Below, piece after piece: positions 6,466 to 13,350 of a DNA stretch of 13,350 bases. Both the position numbers and the translations under genes were made by a program. The stretch covers positions 1 through 13,350 of the forward strand of contig JAFAGG010000065.1 in assembly GCA_023422955.1 (NCBI GenBank), written 5' to 3'. How positions within the stretch are numbered: the stretch's first letter is position 1; each line of letters begins with the position of its first letter. The DNA is from Pseudomonadota bacterium. Lineage in GTDB: Bacteria; Pseudomonadota; Gammaproteobacteria; Burkholderiales; Burkholderiaceae_D. The notes beneath the pieces were generated by a model, which ran no database searches, was not told where the DNA came from, and was given only the letters and a program-made list of their open reading frames with translations.

Positions 6466-6604
6466 GGCCTTCTTCCGCAATTCATGATGTTGCAGATGAA
6501 AGGGAGGTCAGTGAGTGCAGCAGGCAAGTTGACACCGCTTGTTCTGACTGCATCGCCTTCCCCATATCGCCCCACTATCTACTGTCCTCTCTCTTTCCCC
6601 CTTC

Positions 6605-6641
6605 GGGAGCCGGGAATCCTGCATTCCCGCTCCCGTTTTTT
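6605..6641 (+). terminator. Strong Rho-independent terminator of the Spy-like transcript
   Basis: The arms 6605-6617 and 6623-6634 (GGGAGC(C)GGGAAT with ATTCCCGCTCCC) pair over 12 bp with one bulged C and a 5-base loop. They are followed by G and six T (6636-6641). It ends transcription coming from the Spy-like gene 140 bases upstream. Confidence 0.9.
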
Positions 6642-6818
6642 ATTGCCTGCGTCTGCAGGAAAAGGAAAGCCTGGCGCAATGCGGTATTGCTCCAGGTCAT
6701 CAAATCTTCTTTCTGTCACCCCGGGCTTTTGACGACGGGAATGAGGCGCTTTATATTCGCTGCTGTTGCGGAAGCGTTTTTTCGCTTTGTCTCAGGCGTG
6801 CCGTTTCGCCTTCCGCCA

Positions 6819-6848
6819 TTGACACGCAATCATGCTGTCGCGCTTGAT
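6819..6848 (+). promoter_or_regulatory. Possible promoter of the methyltransferase gene
   Basis: A perfect -35 hexamer TTGACA lies at 6819-6824. The best -10 at a spacing of 18 is CTTGAT (6843-6848), a weak match. It would leave a leader of about 55 bases before 6911. This is tentative. Confidence 0.25.
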
Positions 6849-6910
6849 CGGTATCGGGATGAACTTTCCCGCTTCCCCCCGGTTCTATTTACGGTCCAAT
6901 AACCACATAA

Positions 6911-7540
6911 ATGGATTCCATGAGCCAGATCTCCACTGACAACGTCGTCAATACCTACCGCTTTTACGCCCCGCTTTACGATCGCCTGTTCGGTGCCGTG
7001 TTTGAACCCGGCCGGCAGGCGATGGCCGATGCCATCGTTGCGCTGAATCCCGGCTCCATCCTGGAAGTGGGCGTCGGCACCGGCCTGACCCTGTGGCGCT
7101 ACCCCGCCACGTCTTCGGTGGTGGGCATCGATATTTCCAACGACATGCTGGACATTGCCCGAGAGCGGGCAGCCCAGCTGCGCGGGCGCGATATCTATCT
7201 GACGGCCATGAATGCGGAAGCCATGGACTTCCCGGACGGCAGCTTCGATTGTGTTGCCCTGCCCTATGTGCTGTCGGTTACGCCTCACCCGGAAAAGCTG
7301 GTGGCGGAAATCCGGCGCGTATGCCGCAAGGGCGGCACCATTCTGATCCTGAATCATTTCAGCGGCAGCCGTTTCTGGTGGTTCATGGAACGCGCGGTGC
7401 GTTCGCTTGCCAATCGCATCGGCTTTCGCTCGGACTTCCGCTTCGATGAACAAATCCTGAAATACGACTGGGAGGTGGTATCGGCGCGCAAGGTCAATTT
7501 CCTGGGCTTGTCGACGCTGGTCACCATACGCAATACCTGA
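6911..7540 (+). CDS. SAM-dependent methyltransferase, PmtA-like (209 aa)
   Basis: A class I Rossmann methyltransferase. Motif I is LEVGVGTGLTL (51-61), the acidic residue binding the SAM ribose is Asp74 in VGIDIS, and FPDGSFDCV (107-115) and RRVCRKGGTILILNHF (135-150) follow. The N-terminal VNTYRFYAPLYDRLFGAVFEPGR and the LNHF after motif III resemble bacterial phosphatidylethanolamine N-methyltransferases of the Rhodobacter PmtA type, which add methyl groups to phosphatidylethanolamine towards phosphatidylcholine. A UbiE-like or other small-molecule methyltransferase is possible. There is no membrane segment; such enzymes bind the inner membrane peripherally. The ATG at 6911 and a second ATG at 6920 are both possible starts, and neither has a clear Shine-Dalgarno. 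It appears monocistronic, with a terminator far upstream and a hairpin after the stop. Methyltransferase: confident. Lipid substrate: moderate. Confidence 0.9.
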   Translation: MDSMSQISTDNVVNTYRFYAPLYDRLFGAVFEPGRQAMADAIVALNPGSILEVGVGTGLTLWRYPATSSVVGIDISNDMLDIARERAAQLRGRDIYLTAMNAEAMDFPDGSFDCVALPYVLSVTPHPEKLVAEIRRVCRKGGTILILNHFSGSRFWWFMERAVRSLANRIGFRSDFRFDEQILKYDWEVVSARKVNFLGLSTLVTIRNT

Positions 7541-7541
7541 A

Positions 7542-7585
7542 GCGGCAGCCGGCCACTTCCGCCGCCATGCAAGGCGGTCTGCCGC
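7542..7585 (+). terminator. Stem-loop after the methyltransferase gene, no T-run
   Basis: GCGGCAG (7542-7548) pairs with CTGCCGC (7579-7585), with an inner CCGCC/GGCGG stem (7562-7566 with 7573-7577), one base after the stop codon. No T-run follows, so it may only protect the 3' end or act with Rho. Confidence 0.3.
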
Positions 7586-7833
7586 AAACCATAAGAACGC
7601 CGCTTGCCGGCCGCGGCTTCGATGCGCCGCTGCGTGAATGCCGGCAGCATGCCGGATGCGCTTTCTTGCCCCGCATCAGGACAAGCAGGCTATCATGCAA
7701 GGCAATGTCCGGCTTGCATTACATCCTTGCGCTGGGGCCTGCCGGCTTATCGTTTCACTGGTGGCCGTCACCGGCAGCGGCCATGCCGAAGCGCCGCGAT
7801 CCCTGACGGAGCGCCAATCGCCCTGATTCCTAC

Positions 7834-9081
7834 ATGACTGTCGATCCCGATTCCCGTACCCCTGCGTCCCCCGCCCCCGGCAAAGCTCCCGTGCCCATAC
7901 CCGGCGCCAATCTGCTGGCCCTGATGCTGGCGGCGCTGGCCATGCTCGGCCCTTTTTCCATCGACACTTACCTGCCCGCCTTCCCCGCCATCCAGGACTC
8001 GCTCGATGCCACCGCGATAGAAGTGCAGCAAACGCTGACCGCGTACATGCTGTCGTTTGCCGTGATGATTCTCTGGCATGGCCCCTTGTCCGATGCCTTT
8101 GGCCGCCGCAACATCATCCTGGGCGCGCTGGCCGTGTTTGCCGTGGCCTCGCTGGGCTGCGCGTCGGTGCACAGCATCGAATACTTGTGGGCGTTCCGCA
8201 TTCTGCAGGGCATGTCGGCCGGTGCCGGCGTGGTGGTGGGGCGCGCCATCATCCGCGACCTGTATTCCGGCGCAGCCGCAGCCCGACTGCTGTCGCTGGT
8301 CACCATGATCTTTTCCATCGCCCCAGCGCTGGCGCCCATCATGGGCGGCTGGATAGTGACACTGCTGGACTGGCGTTCGATATTCCTGTTCCTGTTTGCC
8401 TATACCGTGCTGCTGATCGTGCTGTGCTACAAGCGGCTGCCGGAAAGTCTGCCGCCGGAAAACCGCCATCCTTTCAATCCCGCCTTTCTGACGAGCAGCT
8501 ACAAGCAGATCCTGTATTCAAAAGTCTTCCACCTGAAAGCCAGTGCGCTGGCGCTCAATTTTGCCGGGCTGTTTCTGTATGTCGCCGCTGCGCCCGCCTT
8601 CATCACCCGTCACCTGGGCCTGGGACCGGACCAGTTCGGCTGGCAATTCGTGCCGACCGTGTGCGGCATTTTCCTCGGCGCGCTGACCGCCAACCGGCTG
8701 GCCGGCAAGACCAGCGTCCCCCGGCAAGTCCGGCTGGGCTACCTGTTCCTGATCGGCGCTGCCGGCCTGAACGCGCTTTACCATGCGTTCTTCCCGCCTG
8801 CGCTGCCATGGTCGGTGATGCCGCTGTTCCTCTACACCTTTGGCATGTCGATAGCCGCGCCCGGCATTACCCTGCTGATCCTGGACCTGTTTCCGGCGAT
8901 ACGCGGCGTCGTCGCCTCCAGCCAGGCTTTCGTGCAAACCATGCTGGGCGCCATCGTCGCCGGCGTGATTGCACCGGCGCTGGATAGTTCGGTGTTATGG
9001 CTGGCGCTGGGGCAACTGGGATTTGCCGTGACCGGCCTGCTGCTGTGGCAAAGAGCCCTGACCCGTCATCTGCACCAATAA
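7834..9081 (+). CDS. Bcr/CflA-type MFS drug exporter (415 aa)
   Basis: The protein has about 12 hydrophobic segments after a Pro-rich cytoplasmic N-tail of about 25 residues. The first helix carries DTYLPAFPAI (44-53), the D-x-YLPAxP signature of the Bcr/CflA group. The loop between helices 2 and 3 carries MFS motif A, GPLSDAFGRR (83-92). Helix 4 has GVVVGRAIIRD (132-142), and helix 5 has SIAPALAPIMGG (161-172), the motif C region typical of proton antiporters. Members export drugs such as bicyclomycin, chloramphenicol or sulfonamides, and some export cysteine; the substrate here cannot be told. The length is normal for the family. No good Shine-Dalgarno precedes the ATG at 7834, and a short upstream frame ends 7 bases before it, so coupled initiation is conceivable. 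A hairpin at 9149-9176 follows the gene. Confidence 0.92.
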   Translation: MTVDPDSRTPASPAPGKAPVPIPGANLLALMLAALAMLGPFSIDTYLPAFPAIQDSLDATAIEVQQTLTAYMLSFAVMILWHGPLSDAFGRRNIILGALAVFAVASLGCASVHSIEYLWAFRILQGMSAGAGVVVGRAIIRDLYSGAAAARLLSLVTMIFSIAPALAPIMGGWIVTLLDWRSIFLFLFAYTVLLIVLCYKRLPESLPPENRHPFNPAFLTSSYKQILYSKVFHLKASALALNFAGLFLYVAAAPAFITRHLGLGPDQFGWQFVPTVCGIFLGALTANRLAGKTSVPRQVRLGYLFLIGAAGLNALYHAFFPPALPWSVMPLFLYTFGMSIAAPGITLLILDLFPAIRGVVASSQAFVQTMLGAIVAGVIAPALDSSVLWLALGQLGFAVTGLLLWQRALTRHLHQ

Positions 9082-9148
9082 CGGCAACCATTGCATGGCG
9101 ACGATTAAATACTGCCCTTCCCTGAAAATTGATTTTTATCAAGCAGTG

Positions 9149-9183
9149 AGCCCGGGAAATTGTCAAACCCCGGGCTTCTCTCT
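9149..9183 (+). terminator. Probable terminator of the MFS gene
   Basis: AGCCCGGG (9149-9156) and CCCGGGCT (9169-9176) make a perfect 8-bp GC-rich stem with a 12-base loop. A TCTCTCTC pyrimidine tract follows. It lies 67 bases after the MFS stop. The tract is not pure T, so strength is uncertain. Confidence 0.55.
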
Positions 9184-9265
9184 CGCCTTGCATTGAAAAT
9201 CAGAATCCGTTGCTGAACAAATAGGCCTGAGCAGGGCAGAACGATTGAAACAATAATTGGAATAT

Positions 9266-9277
9266 ATAAACGTTTAT
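9266..9277. promoter_or_regulatory. Perfect 12-bp palindrome in the AT-rich region before the hybrid kinase
   Basis: ATAAACGTTTAT is a perfect palindrome about 70 bases before the kinase start, inside an AT-rich stretch (9241-9310) that contrasts with the surrounding GC-rich DNA. Two TATAAA-like hexamers (near 9290 and 9304) could be -10 elements, but no convincing -35 pairs with them. It is a candidate operator in the kinase promoter. Confidence 0.35.
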
Positions 9278-9344
9278 CTAAAGAAGTGCTATAAAGCTGA
9301 ACTATAAATTTTTGCTTCCTGCCCCCTCATTCACGCTTCCTGCC

Positions 9345-11558
9345 ATGCGCATTCGCAGCCAGCTACTGCTGTTGGTTTTATCGATCCTGATTCCCGCCCT
9401 GATTGCCACTGGCCTGGCGGTAGGCTACGTCTACGACGAAGGACGGAAAACCGAGGAAAGAAATCTGCAGGAAGCAGTCCGCGCTTTTGCCTTTCTGGTG
9501 CAAAGCGAACTGAGGATCAAAGAAAATATCCTGCGCACGCTGTCCAAGTCGCCTTCCCTGCTGCGCGGCGACCTCAAGATTTTCTACGGCTATGCCAGCA
9601 ACACCGCTCCTTCGCAAGATACCAACATCATCCTGGTGGAAGAAGACGGCCGCCAGCTGATGAATACCCGCCGGGCGCTAGGTGCGCCGCTGCCGATGCA
9701 GCGGGCTTCCAACCTGGATGAATTGATGGAGCGCCACGGCTCCGATCAAACCCTGGTATCCGATCTGTACTTTGCTCCGGTAGGAGAGCAATACGATTTT
9801 TCCATCCAGATCCCGGTGCAGAAGAAGGACGGCAAGCGCTGGTACCTGATGATGGGCATCAACGCCAGAATGATGCAGCCCCTGGTCAACAACCTGAACT
9901 TTCCTGAAACCTGGCTCACCACCATCGTGGACCGTGAGGGCACGGTCATTGCACGCTCGCACGAGCCGAACCAGAATATCGGCCGGCAGATAACGGAACG
10001 CAGCCGGGATCTGCTGGCAACCAATACCAGCGGCGTCTATGACAGCATCTCGCTGGATGGCGTGCCGGTAAAAGCCTATTACCATCGCGTGCAAAACAGC
10101 GACTGGACCGCGCTGATCAGCATTCCGAAATCCGAATTGAACCAGCTGCCCACGCGCACCGCTTCTTTCCTGGGCGGCATCATCCTGCTGCTGCTGGGGC
10201 TGGCGATATTCGCGGCCCACTGGTTTGCGCGCCGCGCCTATCGGCCGGTGGAACAACTGGGCAAGATAGCGGAGCAGTTGCACCGCGGCGAAGAAGTCTC
10301 GTATCAAACGCAAGGCCTGCAGGAAGTCGATGCGGTCGGCGCACAATTGGTGGAAGCGAGTAGCCAGATTCGCCAGGCGACCCAGGAGCTGGAAAGACGC
10401 GTGGCCGAAGCCATCGCCCAGACTGAGCAGGCCCAGCAAGCGCTGCAGCGCGGCCAGAAGCTGGAAGCACTGGGTCGTCTTACCGGCGGCATTGCGCATG
10501 AATTCAACAACCTGCTGCAAACGCTGACCACGGCCTTGCAGGTGGCAAAAATGACGGCCAAGCAGGAGCGCGTGCAGGCGCTGCTGGACACCTGCAAGAA
10601 AGCCGTCGATCGTGCCACCACCCTGACCTCCCAGCTCAGCGCCTTCGGCCGCATCCAGGAATCCCGCCTGACCACCCTGGATCTGAACGAGCAGATCCGG
10701 AATTTCCAGAAGCTGATCGAAGGCATCCTGCCCAGCAATATCGCACTGAAGCTGGAGCTGGCACCTTCCTTGTGCCCGGTGACCATCGACGCCGTGCAAA
10801 TGGAACTGGCCTTGCTCAATATCGCCATCAATGCGCGGGATGCCATGCCCGACGGCGGCACCTTGCTGCTGGAAACCCGCAATCACATTCTGGACGCACC
10901 GCTGGATAATCTGCCGGCAGGCGAGTACGTCAGAATCTGCCTCACCGACACCGGCGCTGGCATGGCGCCGGAGGTGCTGACCAAGGCACTGGACCCCTTC
11001 TTCACCACCAAGTCCATCGGCAAGGGAACAGGACTGGGGCTGGCGCAAGCCTATGGCTTTGCGCGCCAATCGAATGGCACGCTGGTGATCAACAGCCATC
11101 CGGGTCAAGGCACCTCGGTGGAAATTTTCCTGCCCTGCGCCCGGGAAGCCGTCTCTTCCCCCGCAGCTCACCCGGAAGAAAACAAGCCCTTACAGACCAC
11201 AGGCGGATCCGTGCTGTTTGTGGAAGATGATCCGCTGGTACGCGAAACGGTGGCACCGGCGCTGGGCAGAGCGGGGTTCACGGTAAAAGTCGCCACCAAT
11301 GCCGACGAAGCGCTGGCGCTGCTGGAAAGCGGGCACGGCTTCGATATGGTTTTTTCCGACATCATGATGCCCGGCCGGCTCAACGGCATCGACCTCGCGC
11401 AAACCGTGCAGGAACGTCATCCCGACCTGAAAATCATCCTGGCCACCGGTTATACCGAACGGCACGTGGAACAGGCAGGGGTGCGCCTGATTGCCAAGCC
11501 CTACGAAATCAATGAAGTGATCCGGCTGCTCCACGACACCCTGCACAGCCCGGAGTAA
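9345..11558 (+). CDS. Membrane-bound hybrid sensor histidine kinase with C-terminal receiver (737 aa)
   Basis: I chose the ATG at 9345 (MRIRSQLLLL), which gives a normal inner-membrane start. The frame extends 11 codons upstream to a TTG, but with no ribosome site. Order: membrane segment 1 (about 7-28), a large extracytoplasmic domain of dCache type (about 30-270), membrane segment 2 (about 274-293), HAMP (about 294-345), a coiled-coil linker, the phosphoacceptor helix with His385 in GGIAHEFNNLLQTL, and an ATPase domain with N-box (NIAINARDAM, about 492-501), G1 (DTGAGM, 535-540) and G2 (GKGTGLGL, 559-566). A receiver domain at about 620-735 has Asp628/Asp629, phosphoacceptor Asp672 (SDIMMPG) and Lys718 (AKPY). 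It should sense a small external molecule and pass phosphate through its own receiver. No Hpt protein, response regulator or output domain is nearby, so it is an orphan. It runs convergent to leuA and appears to be transcribed alone. Confidence 0.93.
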   Translation: MRIRSQLLLLVLSILIPALIATGLAVGYVYDEGRKTEERNLQEAVRAFAFLVQSELRIKENILRTLSKSPSLLRGDLKIFYGYASNTAPSQDTNIILVEEDGRQLMNTRRALGAPLPMQRASNLDELMERHGSDQTLVSDLYFAPVGEQYDFSIQIPVQKKDGKRWYLMMGINARMMQPLVNNLNFPETWLTTIVDREGTVIARSHEPNQNIGRQITERSRDLLATNTSGVYDSISLDGVPVKAYYHRVQNSDWTALISIPKSELNQLPTRTASFLGGIILLLLGLAIFAAHWFARRAYRPVEQLGKIAEQLHRGEEVSYQTQGLQEVDAVGAQLVEASSQIRQATQELERRVAEAIAQTEQAQQALQRGQKLEALGRLTGGIAHEFNNLLQTLTTALQVAKMTAKQERVQALLDTCKKAVDRATTLTSQLSAFGRIQESRLTTLDLNEQIRNFQKLIEGILPSNIALKLELAPSLCPVTIDAVQMELALLNIAINARDAMPDGGTLLLETRNHILDAPLDNLPAGEYVRICLTDTGAGMAPEVLTKALDPFFTTKSIGKGTGLGLAQAYGFARQSNGTLVINSHPGQGTSVEIFLPCAREAVSSPAAHPEENKPLQTTGGSVLFVEDDPLVRETVAPALGRAGFTVKVATNADEALALLESGHGFDMVFSDIMMPGRLNGIDLAQTVQERHPDLKIILATGYTERHVEQAGVRLIAKPYEINEVIRLLHDTLHSPE

Positions 11559-11589
11559 TTGACTCGGCAACCGAGCTGGCCACGCCGGC

Positions 11590-11628
11590 AAAAAAATCCC
11601 TCCGCGGCCCTGAGGCGAGGAGGGATTT
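11590..11628 (-). terminator. Strong Rho-independent terminator of leuA, possibly bidirectional
   Basis: AAATCCCTCC (11594-11603) and GGAGGGATTT (11619-11628) form a perfect 10-bp stem with a 15-base loop. On the minus strand the stem runs directly into seven T (11596-11590), so it suits leuA. On the plus strand only ATTT then CGG follows, so termination of the hybrid kinase transcript there would be weaker. Confidence 0.85.
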
Positions 11629-11662
11629 CGGCTCTCATGACAGGCGCTTGTGACGCTGCCCC

Positions 11663-11698
11663 AAAAACCCGCATTTCCGGCATGGGTAAGCCGGAAAT
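11663..11698 (-). terminator. First of two tandem terminator-like hairpins after leuA
   Basis: ATTTCCGGC (11673-11681) and GCCGGAAAT (11690-11698) pair perfectly over 9 bp with an 8-base loop. On the minus strand GCGGG then five T follow (11667-11663). It lies 36 bases past the leuA stop. Confidence 0.5.
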
Positions 11699-11733
11699 CG
11701 CTGCTCAGTAAATCATTCCTTCATCATTTCCGC

Positions 11734-13350
11734 TCAAGCCGCATCGCGCACAGGCGCGGTTTCGTTGGCGCGGTTCACGCTGCTGATCATGGCCTTGACC
11801 GACGCCGTGACGATATTGCTGTCTATGCCCACGCCGTAGAATTCACGGCCCTGCGAGCCGATCTCGATGAAGGCGCAGGCCCGCGCATCGGCGCCATCGG
11901 CGCTGGGCGCCATCGAACGTTCTTCATAGCTGCGCACCTGGATATGAATGCCGGCGTTGCGCAAGGCATGTACCGCTGCATCGATGGGACCATTGCCTTC
12001 TCCTGTCAGGATATGCGGCTTGCCATCGATTTCCACCGACAGGCGTATGCCCTGCTTGCCATCCTTGTCAAACAGCGAATGCTCGCGATAGGTGAGCGCC
12101 GAGCTGGTTTCCAGATAGGTTCTGGAGAACAGTGTCCACAACATGCCGGCCGCCACTTCGCCGCCGACCGTATCCGTGTACTCCTTCACCACGCCGGAAA
12201 ACTCGATCTGCAAACGACGCGGCATCACCACGCCATGCTCGACTTCCATCAGGTAAGCCACGCCGCCCTTGCCGGACTGGCTGTTCACGCGAATGACCGA
12301 GTCGTAGCTGCGGCCGACGTCAGCCGGATCCATCGGCAGGTAAGGCACGTTCCAGATTTCGCCCGGCTTTTGCTGCACCAGGCCCTTCTTGATCGCATCC
12401 TGATGCGAGCCGGAGAAAGCCGTGAACACCAGGTCGCCTACATACGGATGGCGCGGATGTATCGGCAACTGCGTGCAATGCTCGACGGTGCGGGCAATCG
12501 CATTGATGTCGGAAAAATCCAGTCCGGGCGAGACGCCTTGCGTATACAAGTTCATCGCCAGCGTCACGATATCGACGTTGCCGGTACGTTCGCCATGACC
12601 GAACAAGCAGCCTTCGACGCGATCGGCGCCGGCCATCACGCCCAGCTCGGCTGCCGCCACTGCCGTGCCGCGGTCGTTGTGCGGATGCAGCGACAGGATC
12701 ACGCTGTCGCGGCGCGCGAGGTTGCGATGCATCCACTCGACCTGGTCGGCATACACGTTGGGCGTGGCCATCTCGATGGTGGCCGGCATGTTCAGGATCA
12801 CCTTGTTGTCCGGCGTCGCACCCCAGGTTTCGGTGACGGCATTGCAGACATCCAGCGCGAAATCGAGCTCGGTGCCGCTGAAAGTTTCGGCGCTGTACTG
12901 CAGCACCCACTCGGTTTCCGGATGCTCGGCGCACAATTGCTTGATCAGCTTGACCGCATCGACCGCCATCTGCTTGGTTTCTTCGCGGCTCATGCCGTAC
13001 ACGATGTCGCGGAAAGGCTGGGAGGTGGCGTTGTACACGTGCAGGATCGCACGACGCGCACCGGCAAGCGCTTCGACAGTACGGCGAATCAAGTGCTCGC
13101 GCGCCTGCGTCAAACCTTCGATGGTCACATCGTCGGGAATATGATTGCCTTCGATCAGCTGGCGCACGAAATCGAAATCGGTCTGCGACGACGAGGGAAA
13201 AGCCACTTCGATTTCCTTGAAGCCGATCTGGCACAGCATCTTGAACATGCGCATCTTGCGCTCGGCATTCATGGGCTCGAACAAGGCCTGGTTGCCGTCG
13301 CGCAGGTCAGTGCTCATCCAGATCGGCGGCTGGGTGATGAGCTTGCCCGG
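11734..13350 (-). CDS. leuA: 2-isopropylmalate synthase, long (yeast/actinobacterial-type) form, N-terminus off the window
   Basis: LeuA condenses acetyl-CoA with 2-oxoisovalerate to 2-isopropylmalate, the first step of leucine synthesis, in the cytoplasm. The frame stays open to the right edge, and the codons at 13350-13318 read PGKLITQPPIW, which is conserved family sequence. The Met at 13317 is therefore internal and roughly 30 residues lie beyond the edge. Visible signatures are the catalytic STDLRDGNQ (metal-binding Asp and Arg), GFKEIEVAFPSSSQTDFDF, the metal ligands in SLHPHNDRGTA, and GCLFGHGERTGNVDI. The C-terminal regulatory domain (roughly the last 140 residues, from about VEIDGKPHILTGEGNGPID) binds leucine for feedback inhibition in known members. 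All 538 visible residues are uninterrupted, so the gene looks functional. Its promoter and any leucine-responsive leader are outside the window. Two hairpins follow the stop. It is convergent with the hybrid kinase and has no leu neighbours in view. Confidence 0.97.
   Translation of the reverse strand, partial: PGKLITQPPIWMSTDLRDGNQALFEPMNAERKMRMFKMLCQIGFKEIEVAFPSSSQTDFDFVRQLIEGNHIPDDVTIEGLTQAREHLIRRTVEALAGARRAILHVYNATSQPFRDIVYGMSREETKQMAVDAVKLIKQLCAEHPETEWVLQYSAETFSGTELDFALDVCNAVTETWGATPDNKVILNMPATIEMATPNVYADQVEWMHRNLARRDSVILSLHPHNDRGTAVAAAELGVMAGADRVEGCLFGHGERTGNVDIVTLAMNLYTQGVSPGLDFSDINAIARTVEHCTQLPIHPRHPYVGDLVFTAFSGSHQDAIKKGLVQQKPGEIWNVPYLPMDPADVGRSYDSVIRVNSQSGKGGVAYLMEVEHGVVMPRRLQIEFSGVVKEYTDTVGGEVAAGMLWTLFSRTYLETSSALTYREHSLFDKDGKQGIRLSVEIDGKPHILTGEGNGPIDAAVHALRNAGIHIQVRSYEERSMAPSADGADARACAFIEIGSQGREFYGVGIDSNIVTASVKAMISSVNRANETAPVRDAA

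Larger units (their letters stand above)
6466..6910. other. Intergenic region between Spy-like gene and methyltransferase
   Basis: These 445 bases contain about 140 bases of 3' untranslated sequence, a strong plus-strand terminator (6605-6641), then about 270 bases of leader or promoter sequence for the methyltransferase. Short plus-strand frames occur (for example a 53-codon one ending at 6902), but none has a convincing ribosome site or recognisable product. No RNA gene is recognised. Confidence 0.6.

Noticed and set aside
5767..6480. 237-codon minus-strand frame across the Spy-like gene
   Set aside because: It is antisense to a gene with a clear ribosome site, signal peptide and LTxxQ motifs.
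6741..6902. 53-codon plus-strand frame ending 8 bases before the methyltransferase
   Set aside because: No convincing ribosome site or recognisable product, and it overlaps the best -35 candidate for the methyltransferase.
9678..11171. 497-codon minus-strand frame opposite the hybrid kinase
   Set aside because: Long only because stop codons are rare opposite a GC-rich gene. The plus strand carries all kinase and receiver motifs.
13315..13317. ATG at 13317 as the true start of leuA
   Set aside because: The frame continues to the window edge with conserved LeuA sequence (LITQPPIW), so this Met is internal.

Overview
The window looks like the chromosome of a betaproteobacterium of the order Burkholderiales, probably family Oxalobacteraceae (Herminiimonas/Herbaspirillum/Collimonas type). 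This is inferred from GC-rich codon use, the long 'yeast-type' LeuA, and the Spy-like protein next to an OmpR/EnvZ-type pair. No rRNA, tRNA, CRISPR array, insertion sequence or phage gene is visible. The window is a patchwork of signalling and housekeeping genes.

Layout. (1) Positions 1-1168: an unrecognised 241-aa protein on the minus strand, followed downstream by the first codons of what looks like a second copy, cut by the left edge. The leaders and first codons of the two copies are nearly identical, so this is a tandem duplication. (2) 1169-3322, minus: a PAS-PAS-GGDEF-EAL cyclic-di-GMP protein with both catalytic motifs and the I-site intact, and a well-spaced candidate sigma-54 promoter about 65 bases upstream. 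(3) 3624-6465: a histidine kinase and OmpR-type regulator (minus, ATGA overlap), divergent from a secreted Spy/CpxP-like protein with a His-rich tail. The shared 185-bp region carries an array of GTATC half-sites, two of them exactly 10 bp apart. (4) 6911-9081, plus: a SAM-dependent methyltransferase resembling bacterial phosphatidylethanolamine N-methyltransferases, then a Bcr/CflA-type MFS drug exporter. (5) 9345-11558, plus: a membrane-bound hybrid histidine kinase with its own receiver domain and no partner gene in view. (6) 11734 to the right edge, minus: leuA, 2-isopropylmalate synthase, lacking only its extreme N-terminus. It converges on the hybrid kinase, with two hairpins between them.

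The best-supported functional unit is the CpxPRA-like envelope-stress or metal-sensing module: a membrane kinase with two periplasmic cysteines, an OmpR-type regulator, a candidate operator array, and a divergent periplasmic chaperone-like gene. The cyclic-di-GMP gene, the hybrid kinase, the exporter and leuA show no clear operon link to each other. The most novel item is the duplicated unknown gene with its conserved leader at the left edge.
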